From positions 1 to 12,876 of the forward strand of contig JALLPB010000798.1 in assembly GCA_036939975.1 (NCBI GenBank): a stretch of DNA of 12,876 nucleotides. Reading direction: 5' to 3'. Of this stretch, positions 1-8,358 are shown in pieces. The stretch's first letter is position 1, and the number at the start of each line of letters is the position of its first letter. Source of the stretch: Cyclostephanos tholiformis. Its lineage: Eukaryota > Bacillariophyta > Thalassiosirophyceae > Thalassiosirales > Thalassiosiraceae. The position numbers were made by a program, and so were the translations under genes. Under the pieces are notes generated by a model. The model was not told the origin of the DNA. It saw only the letters and a list, made by a program, of their open reading frames with translations, and did not search any database.

Positions 1-8
1 TCCCAACA

Positions 9-982
9 ACACTTGGAGGAGGAAACCATGGCCATGCAGGAATCCTCATGGACCCAGCAAGATACCTCTTAATTGCAGGAGTCCCTTTTGCCAACCCAGT
101 CAACCCCGGAAACTACCCAGCAAATGTCCCAGGATATGTGGCAGTGGGAATTTGAGCAAGAGCAGAAGCAGAGCAGAAGGAAGAAGTCAAAGAATGTGAG
201 ACTTTCCAAGGAGTTGTACAAGCAATGAAACACATTATCTTGGAAGCAGTGGACCACAAGCACTTACTTGAAATCGAAGATGAGACCTTGGGTTTATAAA
301 CCAAATGCCGACCAACATGATGACCCACCTCCGAAACCGTGGAGGAGCCTTGGACTTTGTGGACACCAAAACATTGTTAGTTGAAAGAGATGGAGAATGG
401 GATGCAATTGAAATTCCCCAACTCTATTTCAATTGAGTTGAAAAAGCAATTCAAGGATTTACCCAAGCTAGAATCAACTCAGATCTCAATGAGCGCCAAG
501 ACATGGCACTGTACTATTTAAAAGCATCAGAAGAATTCGATGCAGCCATCAGAGATTGGGAGAACAGACCAGCTGGTCAGAAGACATGGCAAAACATCTA
601 AACTTTTATCTCAGCAGAGTATGCAAAGGAGAATAAACAAAACAAAATCACCGCGAAGAATTTCAAAGCCAACATGATTGAGGAGCAAGCCAAAGCGATG
701 GAGGAACTGATCACAGCGCTCACCAAGAAACACACGCAGCAGATGGAGACTTTAATTAAAAGCACCAAAGATGCAATGAAAGAGATGATGACCCTTATCA
801 AGAACAACAAGAAAGAACCAAGCAGCCAGTCAAATGATGAGAAGAAAAAGAAACAAGAGGAAAGGTGCAAGAAGTATAATGATGCACCTGTTTGCAAGAT
901 TTGCGGAAAGAAACATCCTGCCAAAGCAGAGGTCGAGTGCTGGGAGCTCAAGAAGAACAAGGATTCCCGCCCGGCAAACTAG
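9..982 (+). pseudogene. Ty1/copia gag (nucleocapsid) pseudogene, 5' end outside window
   Basis: Structural Gag protein of a Ty1/copia retrotransposon, which would package element RNA in cytoplasmic particles. It reads in frame 3 from position 9 (TLGGGNHGHAGILMDPARY) to about 290, then in frame 2 after a one-base shift near 291. In-frame stops lie at 153-155 (TGA), 434-436 (TGA) and 599-601 (TAA); 674-982 is the longest open part. The C-terminal third is a Lys/Glu-rich, probably coiled-coil stretch (codons from 674 to about 870), followed by a zinc-knuckle-like CKICGKKH...C motif near 892-940 with spacing C-x2-C-x3-H-x7-C. The ORF stops with TAG at 980-982, where the family normally continues RPANW, so this is probably Trp to stop. 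Protease follows downstream in the same frame. The start codon is not in the window. The assignment to a diatom-type copia family is by motif recognition. Confidence 0.85.
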
Positions 983-1228
983 AAAACAGCAAAAAGCACC
1001 TGAAGCTGCATGGGGCCCATAGAATCAGAGACATATCAACCAGAGAAAGCAATATCTATTTAAGTAAAAATGAATTGCACATACCTGGCCACCACAAACT
1101 ACTGAGCCCCACTCCACGAATCAGAAGACGAAGAAGACATTGAAGAAATCAATACAATAACAAAGGTACAATAAATAGCAAAAACAACATCAAATAAATG
1201 GACGCAATGGATCGATTGGTGACGAGCA
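983..1228 (+). pseudogene. Degenerate gag-protease linker of the copia element
   Basis: This stretch continues the copia polyprotein in frame 2 between the zinc knuckle and the protease, but is interrupted by several stops. It encodes an acidic segment (SEDEEDIEEI, about 1120-1155) and then a short tryptophan-containing stretch (WTQWIDW) just before the protease. The TGA at 1220-1222 follows WIDW and is probably a decayed sense codon. No independent gene is seen here. Confidence 0.6.
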
Positions 1229-1619
1229 ATGAAGTTAGTCATCGACTCAGGTGCAATGTCACATTTTGTACAGGAAGAAATGGAGTTGCCAAAAAAGGAG
1301 AAGTCACACAAAGAGGTTTACCTACCAGACAACACTAAACTGCAAGCGTTGTACTGGACCCAACTTCCATTTGAGCAACTAAGCAACAGAGCGAGAGAGG
1401 CCACCATCCTTCCAGGACTAAAGATTCCACTTGTTAGCATTAACAAGATGGCCAAAGAGGGATACACCACAATCTTTCATCTGGGAGAAGAAGGAGTGAC
1501 TATCCATAAATCAGGGACCATCACAATAACAACAATGGAACCACCCATTCTCCAAGGGTGCAAATCAAAGAGTAAAATTATGGACAATATCAGCAGACAA
1601 TTTATTAACAAAGGAGCGA
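1229..1619 (+). pseudogene. Ty1/copia aspartic protease domain (degenerate pol)
   Basis: Retropepsin-like aspartic protease of the copia polyprotein, which would cleave Gag and Pol. The active-site motif DSGAMSHF is at 1244-1267 (family consensus D-S-G-A-T/S), preceded by the hydrophobic KLVI typical of the strand before the flap. Downstream come YLPDNTKLQA, ILPGLKIPLVSINKMAKEGY and IFHLGEEGVTI, the usual order for this copia group. The catalytic Asp is present and about 130 codons are open in frame 2. The reading frame is lost near 1619 and the polyprotein continues in frame 3 with the integrase N-terminus. The ATG at 1229 is an internal Met, not a true start; the protein should be read as part of Gag-Pol. 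Confidence 0.9.
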
Positions 1620-2367
1620 GTGAACAAAGTGTATGACCTACCTTCAATCAGCCAGACTGTCCAATACCTGCATGCAGCAGTGGGTTTTCCAACAGAAGAG
1701 ACCTGGATCAAGGCAATAAAAGGAGGCAACTTCAACACATGGCCGATTTTAACCTCAAGCACAGTTCAACTTCATTTCCTAGAATCAGATGCTCAACAGG
1801 GACACATGAAACGTCAATGACAAAGAGTATGATCAACAAGGGTGCAAGAAGAGATGAAACCAAATGTACCTGCCACTCCAAAAGCCAAAGATGTCTACAT
1901 TAAAGTCCACAACACAACAGAGACGATGCACAGTGACCAAACTGGATGCTTCCCAGCAACATCAAGCAAAGGAAATCAATACGTAATGGTGTTAGTAAAA
2001 GTGGATGAAAACTTCATTGACGCAGAGCCAATGAAAAATAGATCAGAAGGATTGATGATAAAGGCTTACCAAGCATTATGGTCACAACTTACCGCATCCG
2101 GAACAGTTAAACCAAAGACCCACATCCTCGACAACGAAGCATCTGTGGAATTCAAGAGGGAAATACAAAAGAATTGCACAATACAGTTAGTTCCACCTGA
2201 CAATCACAGAAGAAACTTAGCAGACACACAATACAGACCTTCAAGAATCACTTCAAGTTGATTTGAGTGGGAGTTGACGATTCTTTCCCAATGAGATTAT
2301 GGGACAGACTTCTTCTGCAAATGATACTTACACTAAACCTCTTTGACAGTCCAACACAGTACCAATG
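1620..2367 (+). pseudogene. Ty1/copia integrase, N-terminal and DDE core regions (degenerate)
   Basis: Integrase of the copia element, which would join element cDNA to chromosomal DNA. Frame 3 opens with VYDLPSISQTVQYLHAA (1626 onward), a region that in this family lies before the catalytic core, then passes two stops around 1818-1832. The core begins near 1890: first Asp in HSDQTG (1935-1937), second Asp in ILDNEAS (2130-2132). The third acidic residue is expected in NHRRNLAE near 2223, but here it reads NLAD (codon GAC) and the frame shifts immediately afterwards. Frame 2 resumes with IQTFKNHFK at about 2231, has a TGA in 2260-2275, and carries the conserved SFPMRLWDRLL and LTLNLF segment to about 2350. 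The element cannot make an active integrase from this copy. Confidence 0.9.
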
Positions 2368-3132
2368 ATATCAGCGTGGCAATATGTCCATGACAACTTT
2401 GATTACAACAAAATGCTGTTAGCACTGATGGGATGTGCAGTGCAATTACATCAAGGAAGTGAGAGACAAACATCATGGGGAGCAAACACAATCAATGGTT
2501 GGTACTTACAAATGTCACAGGTGCATTACTGATGCCATGTAATCTATGTCAAGCAGACAAAGAGCAAAAGAGTATCAGATACAGTATTTTTCAAAACAAA
2601 ATACATCATGCAACCTACCTTGACACAAGCCAATGTGATTTCCAAAGCCCTCAATCACTTGACACAAGCACTAAAAGGAAAGAGCAATCAGCAAGGATTA
2701 GAGCAGATAGACACACTCAAAAAACTTGATGCAATCCTCAACAACAAACCTGAACCAGTCCCCACAACAATAATAACAAGACCAATGCAACGGAGGGTAC
2801 CTTTCGATGAAGCAGCAAAAGCACCGACGGAGACGGAGCCAAGAGAGGCAAGAGTAACTACAAAAGTGAACAAGCAGCCACAATGAATGCAAACCAAGCC
2901 AATCCACACAGCCACAATTGAAAAAACCATCCCTAAAGTGCCAACTCCAAGGGTGCCAAATAAACAAGTTGCAAGAAAGATTACACCAGCAAGAATGGAT
3001 ATGAGAGAGAGAGAATTAGAAAATACATCGAAGAGAAAATGATGGCTCAAATTCCCCAATGAAGCACTCACCTCAGACAAACCACTAGAAACACTAAATG
3101 TGCACAACTATTCCATGACAAAGAAAGCAACA
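2368..3132 (+). pseudogene. Integrase C-terminal region and integrase-RT linker of the copia element
   Basis: Frame 1 is readable from 2368 (ISAWQYVHDNFDYNKMLLA), with one TGA at 2530-2532, then VYVKQTKSKRVSDTVFF and YIMQPTLTQANVISKALNHL to the TGA at 2884-2886. This is the integrase C-terminal part, which in copia elements contains the GKGY/chromodomain-free tail, followed by a basic, proline-rich, low-complexity linker (2890-3130) that leads into the reverse transcriptase. The linker has a TGA near 3040 and a TAA near 3139. There is no sign of a separate gene, although the antisense strand also happens to be open here. Confidence 0.75.
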
Positions 3133-3987
3133 TTTACCTAAATTATCAACAGCTCATCCGGCAAATACAAAGAAACATGGTTAAAATCAGCAGTAAATGA
3201 ATTTGGGAGATTAGCACAAGGCCTCAAGGATGGACACGTGAATGGAACCAACATGATAAAATTCATTAGAAAAGAACAAGTACCAATCAAGATAATGAAG
3301 GATGTGACATGCGGAAGCTTTGGATGTGAATTCAAACCAAACAAAGAGGAAAAAGAGTGCACCAGACTTACTGTAGGAGGCAACCGAATTAATTATCCAG
3401 ATGACTGTGGACGCCAATGGCAGACATCTACAAATGCAAAATGCATCATGATGGACATCAAAGAATTTTACCTCAATACCCCAATGAATAGATCAGAATA
3501 CATGCGCTTGAAGACTTCAGATAATACCAAATGAGGTAATTGATCAGTATGATTTGAAGTCATTAGTAACACATGACGGATATGTATATTGCAAAATATC
3601 AAAAGGATGTATGGCTTACCTCAAGCAGGAATCATAGCTCAGGAACTCCTTGCAAAAAGATTAGCGGAGCATGGTTATCACCAGAGCAAGATCATAAACG
3701 GTTTCTGGAAACACAAAACCAGACCAATATGCTTTTGCCTTGTTGTCGACGATTTTGCAGTGAAATACATTAATCAAGAAGATGCGGATCATTTAATAAA
3801 TGCAATCAGAAAATATTACCCAATGACGGTGGACAATGAAGCAATGAAATACATCGGACTTACCATCAAGTGGGATTATGAAAATCGGAAAGCCCATATC
3901 CACATGCCAGGCTACCTTGAAAAGGCATTCACAAGATTCAAACATGAAGCACCAGAAAAATTCAAAACTCGCCATGTCCGCATGTGA
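3133..3987 (+). pseudogene. Ty1/copia reverse transcriptase (degenerate, internal deletion)
   Basis: Reverse transcriptase of the copia polyprotein, which copies element RNA into cDNA. Frame 1 begins with WLKSAVNEFGRLAQGL (about 3178 onward), the classic start of copia RT. The palm motif with the first catalytic Asp, DIKEFYLNTP, is at 3454-3483. After a frameshifted stretch (3537-3600, still readable as IPNEVIDQYDLKSL in another frame) it resumes with MYGLPQAGIIAQELL and the LVVDDF box, whose catalytic Asp pair is at 3748-3753. This is the YVDD equivalent; this family uses V-V-D-D. It continues with KYIGLTIKWDYENRKAHIHM to the TGA at 3985-3987. All three catalytic aspartates remain, but sequence between DDCG (about 3403) and NAKCIMMD (about 3436) is shorter than I expect by roughly a dozen codons. 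Confidence 0.93.
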
Positions 3988-4759
3988 AACCACAATACAG
4001 TGCTAAGATGCAATATGCCAAAGATGATGATGCGTCCCCCCTCCTTACATAGGAAGAAACCAAATATGTTCAAGCAGTTGCCGGGACACTAATATACTAT
4101 GAGAGAGCAGTCAATGCAACCATTCTCATGGCACTTAGTTCGATTGCAACTGAACAAGCGAAACCGACACAGGAGACAATAAAAAAAGTGAAACAACTGT
4201 TAGACTATAGCACCACGCAAGAGAAAGCAATAATAACATACAATGTGAGCAAAATGATATTAGCAATCCACAGCAATGCAGGGTATTGCAATGAAAAGAA
4301 GCATGCAGTCAAGCAGGAGGACATTTTTTCCTATCAAACGATGAGAATTATCCCTCAAACAACTGCACCATCCTAACAAATGCAACAATCATTAAAGCAG
4401 TGATGTCCTCAGCGGCCAAAGCCTAACAGGGAGCACTGTACCTTAATGCCAAGGAAGCCATCTAACTACAACAGATCCTCAATAAAATGGTATACCCCCA
4501 ACCAAAGATGCCGGTTTGGACTGACAACACAACAGCGGAGGGAGTGATAAACAATAAAATACAACAGAAATGCACCAAAGCCATGGACATGCGATTCTAT
4601 TGGCTATGTGACCGCGAAGCTCAGGGTCAATTTAAAATTTATTGGCAACCAAGGGCAACCAATCTTGTGGACTATTTTACTAAGCATCATCCGCTAGCGC
4701 ATCGTGTCAATGTGACAGCAGAATTTTTGACAAGAGTCAAGGGTCTTGCAGACATTTGA
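3981..4759 (+). pseudogene. Ty1/copia RNase H domain (degenerate, catalytic residues replaced)
   Basis: RNase H of the copia polyprotein, which removes RNA from the RNA-DNA hybrid. Frame 3 from 3981 reads through one TAG (about 4050) into QAVAGTLIYYERAVNATIL and AIITYNVSKMILAIHSNAGY. The first catalytic Asp, normally in HSDASY, is Asn here (AAT, 4275-4277). The frame then shifts to frame 2 near 4319 (HFFLSNDENYPSNNCT). The segment equivalent to SSAEAE reads SSAAKA followed by a TAA, so the catalytic Glu is also lost. The third acidic site is intact in VWTDNTTAEGVINN (Asp at 4523-4525). The C-terminus KAMDMRFYWL and DYFTKHHPLAHRV matches the end of copia Pol. The TGA at 4757-4759 is the probable natural Pol end. 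Confidence 0.92.
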
Positions 4760-4818
4760 CGCACAAAAAACAATGGACAGACCAAATCACGAAACAAAAT
4801 CGCTATTTTACAACAGTG

Positions 4819-4980
4819 TGTTAGACAAGCTAGCCTATGAGAGCTAGTGCAGCAAATTTTAGCAAGAGAGAAAATTTAAATTCTCTCCCAGAAGGTTTGT
4901 GAAGTGACAACTATTAGCTTTTCACTCATAATTAAGTAATCACCTAATTACTACAGCAATAACATTGTCACTGTTTAGCA
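4819..4980 (+). repeat. Candidate 3' LTR of the copia element
   Basis: A 162-bp segment starts TGTTAGACA and ends TGTTTAGCA. The two ends form an imperfect inverted repeat (7 of 9 positions match, TG...CA), as expected of copia LTRs, and lie just after the Pol stop. Inside is a near-palindrome GAGAGAA...TTCTCTC at 4866-4887. Against this: no clear polypurine tract lies immediately upstream, and the 5' LTR is outside the window, so it cannot be compared. Confidence 0.35.
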
Positions 4981-4985
4981 AAAGT

Positions 4986-6063
4986 CACTCACGACAATCA
5001 CCCCCCCACCGCTGCACCCAAAGACCAAAAAAAGACAAACCAAACTTGCATTTCCGACTGCCAATGATGATGATGACCAAGCACAAATGCAAGGACAATG
5101 AGAAAGAGGCAATGCTACATATGACAAACTAGATGAGACAGCAAACATCCCAGTTGCTGACAAATTTGTCAGTTTCACTTGCAAATTCTGATACCTTGGC
5201 TCCCTCATTAAGTATAGTCTCCACGACAATAAAGACATCATGGCACGAATTGCATCAGCCACTGTGGCAATGGGAGCGCTAAAAGAAATATGGCAAAACC
5301 TCCAACTCAATATTTACAACAAATATTTGCTCTTTTGAGCTATCCCAATGAATCTAATTCTCTGGGGTGCTGAAACATGGTTGCTCCAGAAAATGCAACT
5401 CAACCAACTTGAAGTCTTCCTCCACCATATCATTCATCAAATCCTCCAGATATCAATGACCACTGTCAAAGAGGACAGACTCAAGAATGAGAAAGTACGT
5501 ATTATGTTCTACTTGATTCCATGTGTATGACAAATGATTGCGGCCAGGCAAGCAGACTTCATTGGGAAAATGATTTGAGGTCCACCTGATTGCCCCTCTT
5601 GCAATATGATCACTGCCTGCTGCAAAAAAAAGCAATGTGTTGGTCCGCCACAAACATCCGGTAAAAACTTCATGGTCAAGAACTTACACCTGTTATTCAA
5701 GGATGTTGAAATGGTCCACATTGATTGATTTGGCTTGTTGCGAGACTGGATCCACAAAGCCTCAGACAAAGGATACTGGAACCAAAACTCCTACATCCAG
5801 AAACACCCCTACCGGACCGTCCGGAAGCATGGGGGCACTTCCATCCTGGCAAGCCCAACAAGCTGCCAGAGGGCAACATCATGCTGATCACAAATGAGAG
5901 GAGGACAGAAGTGATGACAAGGATGACAAGAACAATGAAATGCCATGAGGACAATGTCACCACACCCCCTTGCCTCCATCACCATGACAGACCCCCCCCA
6001 CACTCATCATGGATGGACAACCCATCCCCCCCTACTGTCCAATATGAACCAAATGATGGCTAA
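4986..6063 (+). pseudogene. LINE-type (non-LTR) reverse transcriptase, C-terminal region, degenerate
   Basis: C-terminal part of the reverse transcriptase ORF of a non-LTR retrotransposon; the catalytic palm would lie upstream and is absent. Frame 2 reads a proline-rich, Asp-rich linker, then DKLDETANIPVADKFVSF, YLGSLIKYSLHDNKDIMARI, a thumb-like region WGAETWLLQKMQLNQLEVFL, HHIIHQILQIS, RLKNEKVRIMFYLIPCV, MIAARQADFIGKMI and GKNFMVKNLHLLFKDVE, ending RDWIHKASDKGYW near 5790. This order (YLGS, LWG-ETW, R-ILQIS, IPCV, DFIGK, KNLRLLF) is a family I recognise from diatom genomes. Six in-frame stops, all TGA, lie at 5099, 5189, 5336, 5528, 5576 and 5726. The frame then changes to frame 1 (HPETPLPDRPEAWG, from about 5790) and runs through a His/Pro/Asp-rich linker to the TAA at 6061-6063. 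The J-like domain follows directly. Confidence 0.85.
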
Positions 6064-6266
6064 ATGACACCCAATTTTGCAAGCAAGTTGGATGCAGCAA
6101 GTTTCACTCACTCACAATTCTTGGACTCAGGCTCGGCATGTCTGAGACCAAAATTAAAGTGCACTACCAACAACTTGCCCAGAAATACCATCCTGACAAG
6201 AATGATCTGACTGTCACTAGCTTTTTCAAGCTACTGAATAATGCACAGGAGTATCTCAAGGAATGA
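6063..6266 (+). pseudogene. J-domain-like segment (HPD motif), probably the C-terminal domain of the LINE protein
   Basis: A short frame-3 segment that reads ILGLRLGMSETKIKVHYQQL, then AQKYHPDKNDLTVTSFFKLL and NNAQEYLKE before TGA (6264-6266). This matches the layout of a DnaJ J-domain: helix I (LGL), helix II (ETKIKVHYQQLAQKY), the HPD tripeptide that stimulates Hsp70 ATPase (6189-6197), and helix III (FFKLLNNAQEYL). The loop between HPDKND and helix III looks a few codons shorter than usual. It is joined to the LINE linker with only a one-frame offset, and I recall diatom RT-containing proteins that end with such a domain, so I read it as the C-terminus of the LINE ORF separated by a frameshift. 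An independent DnaJ gene fragment is the alternative. Only the short ATG-initiated piece (6138-6266) could be translated on its own. Confidence 0.72.
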
Positions 6267-6761
6267 GCTTGATTGTTTGGTTGCTGCATCCTGAAGTTCA
6301 CCTTCCACTTCATCAGTGAACAAATCAGATTCTTCTCAACGAAATGCACTCTCCCGCCCTTTCTTCAAAAATCAGACAGGAAAAAACTGACTATGGACAG
6401 AATCAAGACATCAATATGAACCATCTTCCACACAAGAAAATGGCACACGTTTGCATGATTTCCCGTTATGACTTTTTTCTACTGCCAGAATATCCAAAAA
6501 AGCTCAATGCACATCCTCTCCCCCCCCCACACACACATTATTCACAAATCTTCAAAAATTCAATCATCAAAACATCATCATCATCATGCCACTTGCACAT
6601 GTTGCAAGATCACAAACTTCATCTGCGACAATGGTGATGACTGGGAGGACTTCAGCACCAGCACCACCCACCCACCAACCACCAGGAAAGTAGTAAACCC
6701 ACCACCACCATGTTCTGTGATCTTGAAACACAAGACCACCAAGATCAACAGCCATCGTGCT
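6267..6761 (+). other. No recognisable gene; low-complexity stretch between LINE tail and RNR pseudogene
   Basis: Nearly 500 bp without a recognised protein. A frame-3 reading frame (6468 onward) enters the reductase pseudogene without a stop, but its first hundred codons are low complexity (a CAT run at about 6577-6595 giving HHHHH, a C tract with CA repeats at about 6522-6537, CACC repeats at 6655-6690) and match nothing I know. The last part may be the poorly conserved N-terminal tail of the reductase. No poly(A) tail of the LINE is evident. Confidence 0.5.
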
Positions 6762-7482
6762 CCCAAACCCCTCCTCCAACAAAATCCCCATCGTTTTGTC
6801 CTTTTTCCTGTCCAACACAATGACATCTGGTGGATGTATAAAAAGGCTAAAGCATCCTTCTGGATGGCTGAAGAAATTGACCTCTCCACCGACATGACAA
6901 ATGCTGGATTATCACCAACAGAACAGCACTTCATTTGTCACATCCTTGCCTTCTTCATGACATCCATGGCATCATCAATGAAAACCTATGTAACAACTTT
7001 GTCACGGAGGTCACATTGGTGGAAGCCAAATGCTTCTATAGCTTTCAAATCGCCATCAAAAAAATCAACAGCAAGACATACTCACTCCTCATCAACACGT
7101 ACATCAAGGACCTGGCAAAGATGATGCACCTCCTTCGTACCATCAAGACCGTCCCATCCACCAAGAAAAAAGTGCAGTGGGTGCTCAAATGGTGCAATGC
7201 TACTGCCGCAAGCTTTGCCAAGGCATGATTGCATTCACCACTGTCAAAGGGATATTCTTTTCTAGCTCTTTTTGCGCCATCTTCTGGCTCAAAAAACAAG
7301 GCCTGATGCCAGGATTATGCTTCAGCAACAAACTGATAAGCCATGATGAAGGACTGCATTTTGCATGCCTCCTTTACTCAAAATTGATTAATAAACTCCC
7401 GGAGTCATGCATTAAAATTATCAGCAGTACAGTTGAAATTGAAATGGAATTCATTGTCAATGCCCTCTCTGTTGAAATGCTT
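6762..7482 (+). pseudogene. Ribonucleotide reductase small subunit (R2, class Ia) pseudogene, 3'-truncated
   Basis: Degenerate copy of the eukaryotic R2 subunit, which carries the diiron-tyrosyl radical for making deoxyribonucleotides. It reads in three frames: frame 3 [17 protein letters not shown] and [17 protein letters not shown] (6762-6960), frame 2 [20 protein letters not shown] to KWCNATAASFAKA (about 6968-7228), and frame 1 IAFTTVKGIFFSSSFCAIFW, LKKQGLMPGLCFSNKLI, HDEGLH, FACLLYSKLINKLPES, ending VEIEMEFIVNALSVEML near 7482. The first ligand Asp is kept (EEIDL, 6879-6881). In the block normally ENIHSETY the Glu is Lys (7058-7060) and the His is Asn (7067-7069), while the radical Tyr codon survives (7079-7081). 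The Glu of VEGIFFSG is Lys (7246-7248). Glu and His of DEGLH survive (7348-7359), but two codons after it (usually CD) are missing. The C-terminal quarter, including the heptapeptide tail, is absent. No intron is evident. The symbol is left empty because it is a pseudogene. Confidence 0.93.
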
Positions 7483-7509
7483 TCAAAGAAGAGTGTGCTT
7501 GTTGTTAGG

Positions 7510-8165
7510 CATATCCCTAGGTCAACTTTGTTGTTGCTTCTGGAATCATCATGGCATAAATTATTTGCATCACAGGTTGACCAATCCTTCATCACCATGA
7601 CAGGGTTTGATTGCCTTTCTTTTTCCACCCTTCTACATAAATTTGTGCCGGCACTTGATGCCTACACACCATTTAACAAGCTGATGATTTAGCCAAAAGA
7701 GGAACGTGAAAGAGGAGGTCAATAAAGAGTGATGCGGCCAGTGGATTGCCTTTGGCTAGTCCTTGTATGGACACAAACCAGAGGGTCCATTATTTTTGAT
7801 CACTCTTACACTAACCTTTGAGTTTACTTGTGGCCTCTGTATTATTGTCAAGGTATTCCACAACGTCCTCATCACCACAATCAACATTTTCCATCCCAAG
7901 AGACCATTCTTGAGTACATGCAAGCAGTTGCATCCACAACTGCCCTATGTCTGGTCCAAATGGATGGCCTGAAACTTACCTCCAGCAATGCAGAAAATCT
8001 GATGTTCAGGTGTGGTTCCACAATGGTTGGGCAGACAATAATTACATGACTTCTGTCTTTGTTTTTTGTCCCAACAGCACCATTCCAGTTCCTTTTTTCA
8101 ACATCCCTGGCTCTGTGCATGACAGTCAGATAGCATATAGAATCATGACCCAGCATGGAATCCTT
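7510..8165 (+). pseudogene. PIF/Harbinger-like DDE transposase (DDE_Tnp_4 type) pseudogene
   Basis: Remains of a cut-and-paste transposase. Frame 1: STLLLLLESSWHKLF, FITMTGFDCLSFSTLLHKF, then MRPVDCLWLVLVWTQTRGS (about 7735-7790), the usual RP-DCLGLVL-W-RTRGS block. Frame 2 continues TFEFTCGLCIIVKVFHNVLI (about 7815-7890), frame 1 again has ETILEYMQAVA and MDGLKLTSSNAENLM, and frame 3 has FHNGWADNNYMTSVFVFCP, IPVPFFNIPGSVHDSQIA. The first catalytic Asp is in MDGLK (7963-7965) and the second in GSVHDSQ (8121-8123). The third acidic residue, expected about 60 or more codons further on, is not found, so the 3' part is lost or decayed. Stops in the N-terminal half are TAG at 7690 and TAA near 7723. 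It differs clearly in sequence from the minus-strand transposase at 11432. Terminal inverted repeats were not recognised. Confidence 0.83.
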
Positions 8166-8358
8166 GACAGATGTTGATGAGATCCTGAGCCTGAGTTGCT
8201 TTATTGGAATGACCTGTTGAACCATCAATCATCTGAACAATATTTCTATTGATCAATTTTGAACAACAGATGCATTCAGGACACTTTTGGTCTTCAATAC
8301 TGCTTTTCTTCATACTTAGCTTATCCTCTTCCTTTCGGCAAACCATTGCCTCCTGGCA
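8166..8358 (+). other. Unassigned spacer between transposase remnant and second gag
   Basis: About 190 bp with stops in every plus-strand frame. It should hold either the decayed 3' part of the Harbinger-like transposase or the leader of the second retroelement, but no motif of either is readable. A minus-strand frame (8143-8346) with a Cys-rich CPECICC stretch is open but has no support. Confidence 0.4.

Noticed and set aside
598..960. 120-codon minus-strand ORF rich in Leu, Phe and Ser
   Set aside because: It is the antisense of the Lys/Glu-rich Gag coiled coil, which automatically gives a hydrophobic-looking antisense frame; the sense strand has clear Gag motifs.
2688..3107. 139-codon minus-strand ORF resembling a membrane protein
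   Set aside because: Antisense of the copia integrase-RT linker; hydrophobicity follows from the basic, Thr/Pro-rich sense strand. No family features.
5099..5728. Reassignment of TGA to a sense codon as the explanation of the repeated TGA stops
   Set aside because: The TGA sites correspond to expected Arg rather than one reassigned amino acid such as Trp, TAA and TAG stops and frameshifts also occur in neighbouring elements, and the intact minus-strand transposase needs no TGA.
6468..6761. Novel His-rich protein N-terminus fused to the reductase
   Set aside because: The HHHHH comes from a CAT microsatellite and the rest is low complexity; the reductase itself is a frameshifted pseudogene.
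8143..8346. Minus-strand ORF with a CPECICC cysteine cluster
   Set aside because: Short, no second zinc-binding pair at a sensible spacing, and it lies in decayed sequence between two pseudogenes.
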